Assembly: GCF_017874315.1 (NCBI RefSeq)
Contig: NZ_JAGGLG010000009.1
Coordinates: 58,292-122,291, forward strand
Source of the DNA: Symbiobacterium terraclitae
GTDB taxonomy: Bacteria > Bacillota > Sulfobacillia > Symbiobacteriales > Symbiobacteriaceae
Length of the DNA: 64,000 nt
Direction: 5' to 3'
A program made the position numbers and the translations under genes. Below, in pieces: positions 16,273 through 23,836 of this stretch. How positions within the stretch are numbered: position 1 is the stretch's first letter; every line of letters begins with the position of its first letter. The notes beneath the pieces are model-generated. The model was given only the letters and a program-made list of their open reading frames with translations. It ran no database searches and was not told the DNA's origin.

Positions 16273-17139
16273 GTGGCCGCTGTAGACTTCAACCAATTCG
16301 CCAACTACCTGGCAAGCCTCGGACTGCGCTCCCCCTGGGATTTCCTCCGTACCATCCTCGACATCTCCCTGGTCGCGTACATCTTTTACAAACTCTTCTC
16401 CCTGATCCGCGGCACCAGGGCAGTCCCGCTCATCAACGGCGTGATCACGCTGGTGGTCGCGCTCCAGGTTGCCGAGGCCCTTCGGCTTTATACCATTCAA
16501 TTTATACTTGAAAACGTCTTCATCGCCGCATCCGTGGCGCTGCCGATCATCTTCCAGCCCGAACTGCGGCGCGCCCTTGAGCATCTCGGCCGGGGCCGGT
16601 TGCTCAAGGCCAGCCTGCGGTCGGACGAGGAGCAGGAGGAGGAGCTGCAGCGCACCATCGACCAGGTCGTCCGTGCGGCGGAGATCCTCGGGCGCACCAA
16701 GACAGGCGCCCTGATCGTCATTGCGCGGGGGACAGGCCTCAACGAGTACATCGATTCGGGCATCAAGCTGGACGCCGTCGTCTCCGCCGAACTGCTGGTC
16801 AACATCTTCGTCCAGAAAACCCCCCTGCACGACGGTGCGGCCATCATCCAGAACAACCGGGTGGCGGCCGCGGCGTGCTGGCTTCCCCTCGCGGAATCCA
16901 CCGTGCTCTCCCACGACCTGGGCACGCGACACCGCTCCGGCGTCGGCATCACCGAGCAGACCGACTGCGTGGTGGTGATCGTCTCCGAGGAGACCGGGAT
17001 CATCTCGCTGGCCGTCCAGGGCGGGCTCACCCGGAACCTCGACGCCAAGGCCCTGCGGGAGATGCTGGTCAAGCTGATGGACCGCGGCAAGAGGCCGGCC
17101 GGCGTGCGGCGGCTCTTTGACTGGGGGTCCTCATCATGA
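16273..17139 (+). CDS. cdaA: Diadenylate cyclase CdaA (c-di-AMP synthase)
   Basis: 288 aa from GTG at 16273. Three N-terminal membrane helices (ILDISLVAYIFYKLFSLI, LINGVITLVVALQVAEAL, FILENVFIAASVALPIIF) and the DAC domain with both catalytic signatures, HDGAAIIQNNRVAAAACWLPL (DGA) and GTRHRSGVGITEQTD (RHR). It condenses two ATP into c-di-AMP. It overlaps cdaR by ATGA and is in the conserved cdaA-cdaR-glmM order. Confidence 0.96.
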   Translation: MAAVDFNQFANYLASLGLRSPWDFLRTILDISLVAYIFYKLFSLIRGTRAVPLINGVITLVVALQVAEALRLYTIQFILENVFIAASVALPIIFQPELRRALEHLGRGRLLKASLRSDEEQEEELQRTIDQVVRAAEILGRTKTGALIVIARGTGLNEYIDSGIKLDAVVSAELLVNIFVQKTPLHDGAAIIQNNRVAAAACWLPLAESTVLSHDLGTRHRSGVGITEQTDCVVVIVSEETGIISLAVQGGLTRNLDAKALREMLVKLMDRGKRPAGVRRLFDWGSSS

Positions 17140-18407
17140 TCAACCGGCTGCTCTCCCTCCTGAAGCAGGACTTCTGGTGGAAGGCCCTGGCGGTTGTGCT
17201 CGCGCTGCTGCTCTGGGTCATGGTGGTGCAGGACTACAACAAGGTGACCTCGGTGACGTTCGACGTGCCGCTCGAGGTGATCTCTCACCCCGAGTACGAG
17301 CTGTACGAGGGCCGGGAGGATCTGGAGACCCAGGTGGAGGTCCGGGTGACCGGGCCGAACCTCCTCGTGTCGTCGCTGAAGGCCACCGACCTGCACGCCT
17401 GGGTGGACTACCGCACCGTGCAGCAGCCCGGGCGGACGCAGGAGGTACGGGTGCAGGTCTCGGGGCCCGAGCGGTTCCGGGGGCAGGTCGAGTACCGGCC
17501 CAGCCCCTCCACGGTGAGCGTCACCCTGGTGGAGAACCGGACCCTCACGATACCGGTGGTGGTCACCCCCGACAGCGGGATCGTCACGGTCGGGCAGCGG
17601 GAGTTCCGCTACACCGCCGCGCCGGTGACTGAGCGGATTCCCGTGTCGGGCCGCGCCGATTACCTGGGCCTGGTGCGCACGGCCGTCGTGGCGCTGCAGG
17701 GGGCTGACCTGGAGCCGCCGCTGGAGGACGGCCGGCTCGCGCAGGCGGCCGCGCGGCTGCAGAAGCCGGTGCGCCTGGTGGATGCCGTGATGCAGCCGGT
17801 CGAGAAGATCCCGGAGCACTTCGCCGAGGTTGAGATCACCTGGGAAGAGCTGCCGCCGGGCAAGCGCGTGGCCGTGCAGCCGCAGACGACGGGCTCCGTG
17901 CCCGCCGGGTTTGAGCTGGTCGGCGTGAGCGCGGCGCCAGAGTCGGTCACGATCCGGTCGGCGAACCTGGACGGCAGCCTGCCATCGGTCTCCGTCGTGT
18001 ATACCGAGCCGGTCGACTTGACCGGGCAGACGCAGAACTTCACCACGGTGGCCCGCCTGGTGGCCCCTGCAGGGACGAGCCTGGCGCAGACCTCGGTCGA
18101 GGTGACCGTCCTCATCCGGGAGGTCAACGCCGAGAAGGTCTTCGGCGCCGTTCCCATCGTGGTGCAGAACGCGCCTGAGGGGGCCGGGGTCACCCTCAGC
18201 GATCCCACCGTGGAGGTGCGGCTGACGGGGCGGTACAGCCTGGTCCACCCGCTGGACGCGAGCGCCGTGGCCGCCTACGTGGACGCGGGCGGGCTCGGGC
18301 CCGGCACGCACCGGGTGCCGGTGAAGGTGCTCTATCCGCCCGAGATCGTCGAGTCGGCCATCGACCCGGCGGTCGTCGAGGTCACCATATCGTTCGAAAC
18401 CGAGTAG
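17136..18407 (+). CDS. cdaR: CdaR/YbbR domain regulator of CdaA
   Basis: 423 aa. N-terminal membrane helix (WKALAVVLALLLWVMVVQ) followed by about four YbbR repeats, each ending in a beta-rich segment such as VTFDVPLEVIS, TLTIPVVVTPDSG and AVPIVVQNAPEG. CdaR interacts with and modulates CdaA in Bacillus and Listeria (established). It is coupled to cdaA by an overlapping start and followed 15 nt later by glmM. Confidence 0.93.
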   Translation: MINRLLSLLKQDFWWKALAVVLALLLWVMVVQDYNKVTSVTFDVPLEVISHPEYELYEGREDLETQVEVRVTGPNLLVSSLKATDLHAWVDYRTVQQPGRTQEVRVQVSGPERFRGQVEYRPSPSTVSVTLVENRTLTIPVVVTPDSGIVTVGQREFRYTAAPVTERIPVSGRADYLGLVRTAVVALQGADLEPPLEDGRLAQAAARLQKPVRLVDAVMQPVEKIPEHFAEVEITWEELPPGKRVAVQPQTTGSVPAGFELVGVSAAPESVTIRSANLDGSLPSVSVVYTEPVDLTGQTQNFTTVARLVAPAGTSLAQTSVEVTVLIREVNAEKVFGAVPIVVQNAPEGAGVTLSDPTVEVRLTGRYSLVHPLDASAVAAYVDAGGLGPGTHRVPVKVLYPPEIVESAIDPAVVEVTISFETE

Positions 18408-18422
18408 AAAGGGGCGGGCTGC

Positions 18423-19766
18423 ATGCCCAGGATGTTCGGAACCGATGGTGTGCGCGGTGTGGCCAACACGCCGGACCTCTCGCCTGAGCTTGCCTTTGCC
18501 CTCGGCCGGGCCGCTGCGGCGGTGGCCAGGGAGCGGACGGGCCGCCGGCCCGTCGCGGTGGTCGGCCGCGACACCCGGCGATCCGGCCCGATGCTGGCCG
18601 CAGCGATCTCCGCCGGGGTGTGCTCGGCGGGCGGCGACGTCGTGGACCTGGGCGTGGTGACGACGCCCGGCGTCGCCTTCGTCACGACCCACCTCGGCGC
18701 AGACTTCGGCGTGATGATCTCCGCCTCGCACAATCCGGCCCCCGACAACGGCATCAAGTTCTTCTCGGCCGACGGGTTCAAGCTGCCCGACGCCGCCGAG
18801 GACGAGCTCGAGGCGCTGGTGCGGGCCTCGACCGACGCCCTGCCGCGCCCCACAGGCGCCGAGCTGGGCACCATCCGCACCAGCGAGGCTGCGGTCGAGG
18901 CCTACGTGCAGCACCTGGTCTCCACGGGCAGCCCGTTGAGCGGCATGCGGGTGGTGGTGGACTGCGGCCACGGCGCCGCCTACCGCCTGGCTCCCGAGGT
19001 GCTGCGCCGGCTCGGGGCGGAGGTGATCGCCCTCAACACCGCGCCGGACGGCATGAACATCAATGACGGCTGCGGCTCCACCCACCCCGAGGCCCTGCAG
19101 CAGGCCGTGCTGGCGCACGGGGCGCAGGCCGGCATCGCTCACGACGGCGACGCGGACCGCTGCATCGCGGTGGACGAGCGGGGCGAGCTGGTGGACGGCG
19201 ACCAGATCATGGCCGTCTGCGCCCTGGACCTGAAGGCGCGCGGGCAGCTTCCCGCAGACACGCTGGTGGCCACGGTGATGTCCAACATGGGCCTCGAGCT
19301 GCTCCTCCGGGAGCACGGCGTGCGCCTGCTGCGGACGAAGGTGGGCGACAGGTACGTGTTGGAGGAGATGCAAAAGGGCGGCTACGCGCTGGGCGGCGAG
19401 CAGTCCGGCCATGTGATCTTCCGGGAGCTCTCCACCACCGGCGACGGCATCCTGACCGCCGTGCAGCTGCTCTCGGTGTGCGTGCGCGCCCGGCAGCCCC
19501 TCTCGGCGCTGGCCGGCCGGATGCAGCGCCTGCCCCAGTGGCTGGAGAACGTGCGCGTGGGCCGCAAGGAGGGCTGGGAGTCGAACCCCGCCATCCGGGC
19601 CGCCATCGCACAGGCCGAGGCCGCCCTGGAGGGCCAGGGGCGCGTGCTGGTGCGCGCCTCGGGCACCGAGCCGCTGATCCGGGTGATGCTGGAGGGCGCC
19701 GACATGGCGCAGCTGCGCAGCCTCGCCGCGGCGATCGGGGAGGTGATCCGCGCTGAGCTCCAGTAA
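18423..19766 (+). CDS. glmM: Phosphoglucosamine mutase
   Basis: 447 aa. Opens with FGTDGVRGVAN; catalytic phosphoserine loop SASHNPAPDNGIKFF; metal loop DGDADRC; sugar-binding GGEQSGHVIF; phosphate-binding RASGTEPLIRVMLEG. It converts GlcN-6-P to GlcN-1-P for UDP-GlcNAc synthesis. Its 3' end contains a near-consensus SD (GGGGAGGTGATC at 19737-19748) that appears to serve the following gene. Confidence 0.96.
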   Translation: MPRMFGTDGVRGVANTPDLSPELAFALGRAAAAVARERTGRRPVAVVGRDTRRSGPMLAAAISAGVCSAGGDVVDLGVVTTPGVAFVTTHLGADFGVMISASHNPAPDNGIKFFSADGFKLPDAAEDELEALVRASTDALPRPTGAELGTIRTSEAAVEAYVQHLVSTGSPLSGMRVVVDCGHGAAYRLAPEVLRRLGAEVIALNTAPDGMNINDGCGSTHPEALQQAVLAHGAQAGIAHDGDADRCIAVDERGELVDGDQIMAVCALDLKARGQLPADTLVATVMSNMGLELLLREHGVRLLRTKVGDRYVLEEMQKGGYALGGEQSGHVIFRELSTTGDGILTAVQLLSVCVRARQPLSALAGRMQRLPQWLENVRVGRKEGWESNPAIRAAIAQAEAALEGQGRVLVRASGTEPLIRVMLEGADMAQLRSLAAAIGEVIRAELQ

Positions 19767-20727
19767 GGGCAAACGGACGCGCAAGCTCCCGGCGGGCGCC
19801 CGCACGCAGCGGGGCGCCCGCGGCCGCGCGCGCCGCCGCGGCAACGCGGGGCGCAGCATCCTGACGAGCCCGCTCACGCCGGTTCTACTGGGGGTCGTCC
19901 TCATCCTGGCGGTCGGCTACTGGGCGAAGCAGAAGGGCGACGAGCCGGCGATGGCGCCCGGTGACACGACTGCGGGCCAGTCGGCCGGGGCCCCGGCCGG
20001 CGGCGCCGGCGAATCCGGTTCGGGCGAGGCGGGCGGTCAGCCGCTGTACGCGTCCGGCGAGACCGTCGGTGAGGAGCCCTCCGGCGAGGGCGGTCCCGGC
20101 GACGGCGGCGAGCAGGCGGACGGTGAGCCACCGGACGGCGAGGTGGTCGACGGTGAGCAGGTCGACGGTGAAGTGGTCGACGGTGAAGTGGTCGACGGTG
20201 AGCAGGTTAACGGTGAGCAGGCCCAGCAATGGGAGACCGCGGCCAGCCGGTCGGCGATCGACCGCTCCGGCGGCGCCGCCGATACGATGCTGATGACCAT
20301 CTACTACCTGGATGACCAGACGGGCGGCGAGACCCTGCAGCCCGTCGAGATCAAGGTCCCGGCCACGATCACCCCGGTGGCCGAGGCGCTGCGGCACCTC
20401 CTGCACCCGCCCGTGGAGCTCGGGCTCTACGGCGAGTTCCCGCCCGGCACCACCGCCGCTCTGCCCAACCTGGCGGACGGCGTCGTCACGGTGGAGCTCT
20501 CCCCCGAGGTGGAGGCGGTCCGGGGCCAGGCCGCGACCCATGCCGTGATCGCCAGCTTGGTCTACACCCTCACCGAGATTCCCGGGGTCGACGCCGTGCA
20601 GCTGTGGGTGAACGGGCGGCCCGCCGAGCTGGACGGGTTCGTCTGGTCAGTGCCGCTCAGCCGGGCCGACTTGGAGAACTGGAACCTTTTCCGGGTCGAG
20701 CCGGTCATATCCTATAGCGGAGCGTAG
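19753..20727 (+). CDS. Membrane-anchored GerMN-domain protein, probable CTG start
   Basis: No ATG, GTG or TTG is in frame between the stop at 19744 and ATG 19951, yet the frame from CTG 19753 encodes a basic N-terminus and a membrane anchor (TPVLLGVVLILAVGYWAKQK), which an ATG 19951 start would lose. GGAGG at 19739-19743 lies 9 nt before this CTG. From CTG the protein is 324 aa: anchor, Gly/Glu-rich linker, a (DGEVV) repeat, then a GerMN domain (TIYYLDDQTGGETLQPVEIKVPA ... AVIASLVYTLTEIPGVDAVQLWVNGRPA). GerM is needed for sporulation and germination in Bacillus (established). It overlaps glmM by 14 nt. Confidence 0.75.
   Translation: MSSSKGKRTRKLPAGARTQRGARGRARRRGNAGRSILTSPLTPVLLGVVLILAVGYWAKQKGDEPAMAPGDTTAGQSAGAPAGGAGESGSGEAGGQPLYASGETVGEEPSGEGGPGDGGEQADGEPPDGEVVDGEQVDGEVVDGEVVDGEQVNGEQAQQWETAASRSAIDRSGGAADTMLMTIYYLDDQTGGETLQPVEIKVPATITPVAEALRHLLHPPVELGLYGEFPPGTTAALPNLADGVVTVELSPEVEAVRGQAATHAVIASLVYTLTEIPGVDAVQLWVNGRPAELDGFVWSVPLSRADLENWNLFRVEPVISYSGA
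20134..20220 (+). repeat. 15-bp tandem coding repeat
   Basis: Six near-identical units of the type gacggtgaagtggtc encode DGEVV/DGEQV in the linker of the GerMN protein. High nucleotide identity suggests recent slippage and possible length variation between strains. Confidence 0.8.
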
Positions 20728-20763
20728 GTTGAGGTCAGGGCCGGGCCTTCCAGGGGCTCGACC

Positions 20764-20793
20764 TTGACGGTTTTCCTACGTCATCCGTATATT
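20764..20793 (+). promoter_or_regulatory. Sigma-A promoter for the glmS leader
   Basis: TTGACG at 20764-20769, 18-nt spacer, TATATT at 20788-20793. Transcription would begin near 20800, about 75 nt upstream of the ribozyme cleavage site. Confidence 0.65.
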
Positions 20794-20870
20794 GGAGGAG
20801 GACAGAAAGGGGGGAAATCGGGTCTTCTGTTGCCCCGGATCGACAACTGCATAGCGACACGGTGTACCAA

Positions 20871-21020
20871 CAGAGCGCCAGGACTTGCGGCCTGCGGGGC
20901 CGCAAGTTGACGAGGTGGGGGATCTCGGAGTATTCGGCGGGTGACCCCCGGTTGCTCACGACCGACAACGGCTCTACAAAGGCTGGAAGCGATTCCAGAG
21001 ACAAAGGGGCCAGGTGAGGC
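20871..21020 (+). ncRNA. glmS: glmS self-cleaving ribozyme/riboswitch
   Basis: The conserved core is directly readable: AGCGCC at the cleavage site (cut expected between A20874 and G20875), a P2 hairpin ACTTGCGGCC ... GGCCGCAAGTTGACGAGG, then TCGGCGGGTGACCCCC and a P3-P4 region. This matches the glmS class. GlcN6P acts as the cofactor for cleavage, and in Bacillus the cleaved mRNA is then degraded (established), giving feedback on glmS. The 3' boundary is approximate. Confidence 0.93.
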
Positions 21021-21063
21021 TGAGGACGGGCAGTGGCCGTCCCGAGCATCCTATTGACTTTTC

Positions 21064-21129
21064 GCCGTGTCAACTTGACAGCCTGCGGTCGTCCCGACCG
21101 AGCGGGCTGGGTGGACACGGCCCTTTTGT
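21064..21129 (+). terminator. Terminator-like hairpin between the ribozyme and glmS
   Basis: GCCGTGTC at 21064-21071 pairs with GACACGGC at 21114-21121, enclosing an inner CGGTCG/CGACCG hairpin, and is followed by CCCTTTTGTTTG. It lies 25 nt before the glmS start, so it could attenuate transcription in addition to ribozyme control. Confidence 0.5.
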
Positions 21130-21153
21130 TTGCAACAGAGGAGGCAAAACACC

Positions 21154-22983
21154 ATGTGCGGCATCGTAGGCTACATCGGAGAGCAGAACGCCCTGCCCAT
21201 ACTGATCGACGGACTGAAGCGGCTGGAGTACCGCGGTTATGACTCTGCCGGAGTGGCTGTAATCGCAGAGGGCGAGACCTGGGTGGAGAAGAGCGCCGGC
21301 CGGCTGAGCGAGCTGGAGGCCCGCATCGCAGGCCACCCGGCCGCGGGCCGGGTCGGCATTGGCCACACCCGCTGGGCGACCCACGGCCGTCCCTCTGACA
21401 TGAACGCCCATCCGCACACCGACGCGTCGGGCCGGTTCGCCGTGGTGCACAACGGCATCATCGAGAACTACGCCCAGCTGCGGGAGGAGCTGCAGCGGCA
21501 GGGACACGTCTTCCGCTCCGAGACCGATACCGAGGTGATCCCGCACCTGATCGCCGCCCACTACGCGGGCGACATCGTCGAGGCGGTGCGGCGCGTGGTC
21601 CCGCTCCTGCGGGGGGCGTTCGCCCTGGCGGTGGTCTGCCAGCAGGAGCCCGAGAAGATCGTGGCCGTCAAGGCGGCCTCGCCGCTGGTGATCGGGCTGG
21701 GCGAGGGCGAGACCCTGCTGGCGTCGGACATCCCGGCCCTGCTGCCGTACACCCGGCAGGTGATCGTGATGGAGGAGGGCTGGCTCGCCGTGCTCACCCG
21801 GGAGGGCGTCAGCATCTCCACAGTGGAAGGGAAGCCCGTGCTGCCCCGGATCACGCACGTGGACTGGGACCCCGGCCAGGCGGAACGGGGCGGGTACGCC
21901 CACTTCATGCTGAAGGAGATCCACGAGCAGCCCCGGGCGATGCGCGACACGCTCTCCGGCCGGCTGGATCCGGCAGGGGGCCGGGTGCTGCTGCACGAGG
22001 TCGGGCTGACGCCCGACGAGGTCAAGGCCCTCAGCAAGGTGGCCATCGTGGCCTGCGGCACGGCTGCGAACGCCGGCCTGGTGGGCAAGTACCTGATTGA
22101 GCGGCTGGCGCAGATCCCCGTTGAGTGGGACCTGGCGTCGGAATACCGCTACCGGGAGCCGATGATCGACGAGCGCACGCTCTTCGTGGCGGTCTCGCAG
22201 TCCGGCGAAACCGCCGACACGCTTGCAGCGATGCGCGAAGCCCGGAGCCGCGGTGCGCGGATCTTGGCGGTGACCAACGTGGTGGGCTCCACGGTGGCCC
22301 GCGAGGCGGACTGGGTGCTCTACACCTGGGCGGGGCCCGAGATCGCCGTCGCTTCCACCAAGGCCTACACCACGCAGTTGGTGGCCCTCACCCTGCTGGC
22401 CATCTGGCTTGGGCAGCATAACGGCCGCATCGACCCGGCGGAGGCCAGGGCGCTGGTTGACGCCCTGCGCCGCCTGCCCGATCAGGCGGACCGGGTCCTG
22501 GCGCTGGAGGAGGCGGTGAAGGCGGCCGGCGAGGAGCTGGCCAGGCACAACGACGCCTTCTTCATCGGCCGGAACCTGGACTACGCCGTGGCGATGGAGG
22601 GGCAGTTGAAGCTGAAGGAGATCAGCTATATCCACGCCGAGGCGTACGCTGCGGGCGAGCTGAAACACGGCACGCTGGCGCTGATCACCGACGGAGTGCC
22701 GGTGGTGGCGCTGAACACGCAGCCGGATCTGGTGGAGAAGACGATTTCCAACATCCAGGAGACCCGGGCGCGCGGGGCCTTCGTGCTGGGCCTGGCACAG
22801 GAGGGGGACGAGGAGACGCCGCGCTACTGCGACCGGATCTTCTACCTGCCCCGCACGCACCGCTATCTGATGCCCGCACTGGCCGTGCTGCCGCTGCAGC
22901 TGCTGGCGTATTACGCGGCCACGGCCCGGGGAACCGACGTCGACAAGCCCCGGAACCTGGCCAAGTCCGTGACGGTGGAGTAG
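21154..22983 (+). CDS. glmS: Glutamine-fructose-6-phosphate aminotransferase
   Basis: 609 aa from ATG at 21154 (AGAGGAGG upstream), so that Cys2 follows the initiator as required (MCGIVGYIG, the glutaminase nucleophile). The N-terminal glutaminase domain has GHTRWATHG and HNGIIENY; the C-terminal half has two SIS domains (ACGTAANAGLVGKYLIE, SQSGETADTLAAM) and the C-terminal PRNLAKSVTVE isomerase tail. First committed step to UDP-GlcNAc; controlled by the upstream ribozyme. Confidence 0.97.
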   Translation: MCGIVGYIGEQNALPILIDGLKRLEYRGYDSAGVAVIAEGETWVEKSAGRLSELEARIAGHPAAGRVGIGHTRWATHGRPSDMNAHPHTDASGRFAVVHNGIIENYAQLREELQRQGHVFRSETDTEVIPHLIAAHYAGDIVEAVRRVVPLLRGAFALAVVCQQEPEKIVAVKAASPLVIGLGEGETLLASDIPALLPYTRQVIVMEEGWLAVLTREGVSISTVEGKPVLPRITHVDWDPGQAERGGYAHFMLKEIHEQPRAMRDTLSGRLDPAGGRVLLHEVGLTPDEVKALSKVAIVACGTAANAGLVGKYLIERLAQIPVEWDLASEYRYREPMIDERTLFVAVSQSGETADTLAAMREARSRGARILAVTNVVGSTVAREADWVLYTWAGPEIAVASTKAYTTQLVALTLLAIWLGQHNGRIDPAEARALVDALRRLPDQADRVLALEEAVKAAGEELARHNDAFFIGRNLDYAVAMEGQLKLKEISYIHAEAYAAGELKHGTLALITDGVPVVALNTQPDLVEKTISNIQETRARGAFVLGLAQEGDEETPRYCDRIFYLPRTHRYLMPALAVLPLQLLAYYAATARGTDVDKPRNLAKSVTVE

Positions 22984-23012
22984 GTGCCCCTGGCAGGGGG
23001 TGTGTATCCGAG

Positions 23013-23050
23013 AAAAAGGCGGTGGCCCGCATCGCGGCCACCGCCTTTTT
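23013..23050 (+). terminator. Rho-independent terminator of glmS
   Basis: AAAAAGGCGGTGGCC pairs with GGCCACCGCCTTTTT; strong stem with a U-tract. Confidence 0.9.
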
Positions 23051-23209
23051 CTATCGTGCGCTGTTTCTGAGCCCCACCTATGATCAGAATAGGCGGAACA
23101 TTCGGTAACGCGTGTGTAACGGCTGATTGCTAATTCTGATAAACACCCGGTTAAATTCCGACAGAACCCAGGGTGAATTCCGGTCGGCAAGTGGACAAGC
23201 GGCGTATGT

Positions 23210-23223
23210 GGTGTGAACACACC
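23210..23223. promoter_or_regulatory. Inverted repeat upstream of the RiPP precursor
   Basis: GGTGTG-AA-CACACC, 6+6 bp, directly abutting TTGACC (23224-23229), and 52 nt ahead of the precursor start. A candidate operator; no clear -10 was found at the right spacing. The rest of 23051-23274 is AT-richer and otherwise featureless to me. Confidence 0.35.
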
Positions 23224-23274
23224 TTGACCTGATTGCTCGCGGTCTCCGACTTGTCCTCTGAGGAGGTGATCGGG

Positions 23275-23382
23275 GTGAAGAAGTGGCAGACGCCGATTCT
23301 GGTCGACTTGGAGGACGTGGCCGCTGACTGCGGCATCTGCGCCACCAGCGGAACCACCAATAACAACAATAAGATTCAGTAG
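23275..23382 (+). CDS. Probable RiPP precursor peptide, 35 aa
   Basis: GTG at 23275 has a full-consensus SD (AGGAGGTGATC, 8-nt spacer from GGAGG). The peptide has a leader-like half MKKWQTPILVDLEDV, matching the KxWxxPxLxxL leader pattern common in Firmicute RiPPs that use a PqqD-type recognition element. Its core-like half is DCGICATSGTTNNNN, ending in KIQ. Two Cys in a CxxC spacing, several Thr/Ser and a poly-Asn run are possible modification sites. It lies directly upstream of PqqD-like, radical SAM, transporter and protease genes. A post-translationally modified product is inferred from context and has not been shown. Confidence 0.82.
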   Translation: MKKWQTPILVDLEDVAADCGICATSGTTNNNNKIQ

Positions 23383-23471
23383 ATCTTCCTACCTCATATT
23401 ACACGTAGCGGGAGATCTGACCTCAGCCGGGTATGCCGATTGGTCGCCTGACCTGTACTGCGACAGGCGGG

Positions 23472-23526
23472 TGACCGGGGGCCAGCGATGGCCCGTCTGA
23501 CCGCTGGGCAATCAGGTCAAGTTTTT
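23472..23526 (+). terminator. Attenuator-like hairpin between precursor and biosynthetic genes
   Basis: CCAGCG (23482-23487) pairs with CGCTGG (23502-23507), enclosed by TGACC/GGTCA, then AGTTTTTGC. A leaky terminator here would give excess precursor mRNA over the enzyme genes, an arrangement usual in RiPP operons. Confidence 0.5.
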
Positions 23527-23566
23527 GCTTGTGTTATCGACCAAGATCCGAAAGGAGCGAGTCGCG

Positions 23567-23836
23567 ATGGCAACCCCGTTCCGGCCCTCGTGGATTACGG
23601 TTCTCCAGGAGGAAGACGACGTCGTTACGGTGCTGAACGCGCAGACCGGGCACGTGATGATCACCAATCCGGTGGGGGGGCGGATCCTGGAGCTCTGCGA
23701 CGGCCAGAAAGCGGTGCCCGACCTGATCCAGGAGCTGGCAGCGGAGTACCCGGATGCTCCCGCCGAAGTGGTCGACCGGGAGGTCAGGGCGTTCCTCGCG
23801 CAGGCAGCGGAGAAGGGAGTCATCGACTATGCTTGA
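23567..23836 (+). CDS. PqqD family RiPP recognition protein
   Basis: 89 aa from ATG at 23567 (AAGGAGCG upstream). The PqqD/RRE fold is visible as two N-terminal strands (ITVLQEEDDVVTVLNAQTGHVMITN), then GGRILELCDGQKAVPDLIQELAAEYP and a last helix EVVDREVRAFLAQAAEKGVI, the winged-helix that binds leader peptides and delivers them to a radical SAM partner. It overlaps the radical SAM gene by 8 nt, supporting a physical partnership. Confidence 0.9.
   Translation: MATPFRPSWITVLQEEDDVVTVLNAQTGHVMITNPVGGRILELCDGQKAVPDLIQELAAEYPDAPAEVVDREVRAFLAQAAEKGVIDYA

Noticed and set aside
16497..19904. 1135-codon open frame on the minus strand across cdaA, cdaR and glmM
   Set aside because: Three well-recognised genes occupy the plus strand; the antisense product has no recognisable domain.
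21130..21153. Earlier start for glmS
   Set aside because: The catalytic Cys must follow the initiator Met, fixing the start at 21154.
23433..23474. 13-codon ORF after the RiPP precursor as a second precursor
   Set aside because: No SD, no leader pattern, and it overlaps the attenuator hairpin.
23525..23566. TTG start for the PqqD-like gene
   Set aside because: No SD before TTG 23525; ATG 23567 has AAGGAGCG at the right distance and fits family length.
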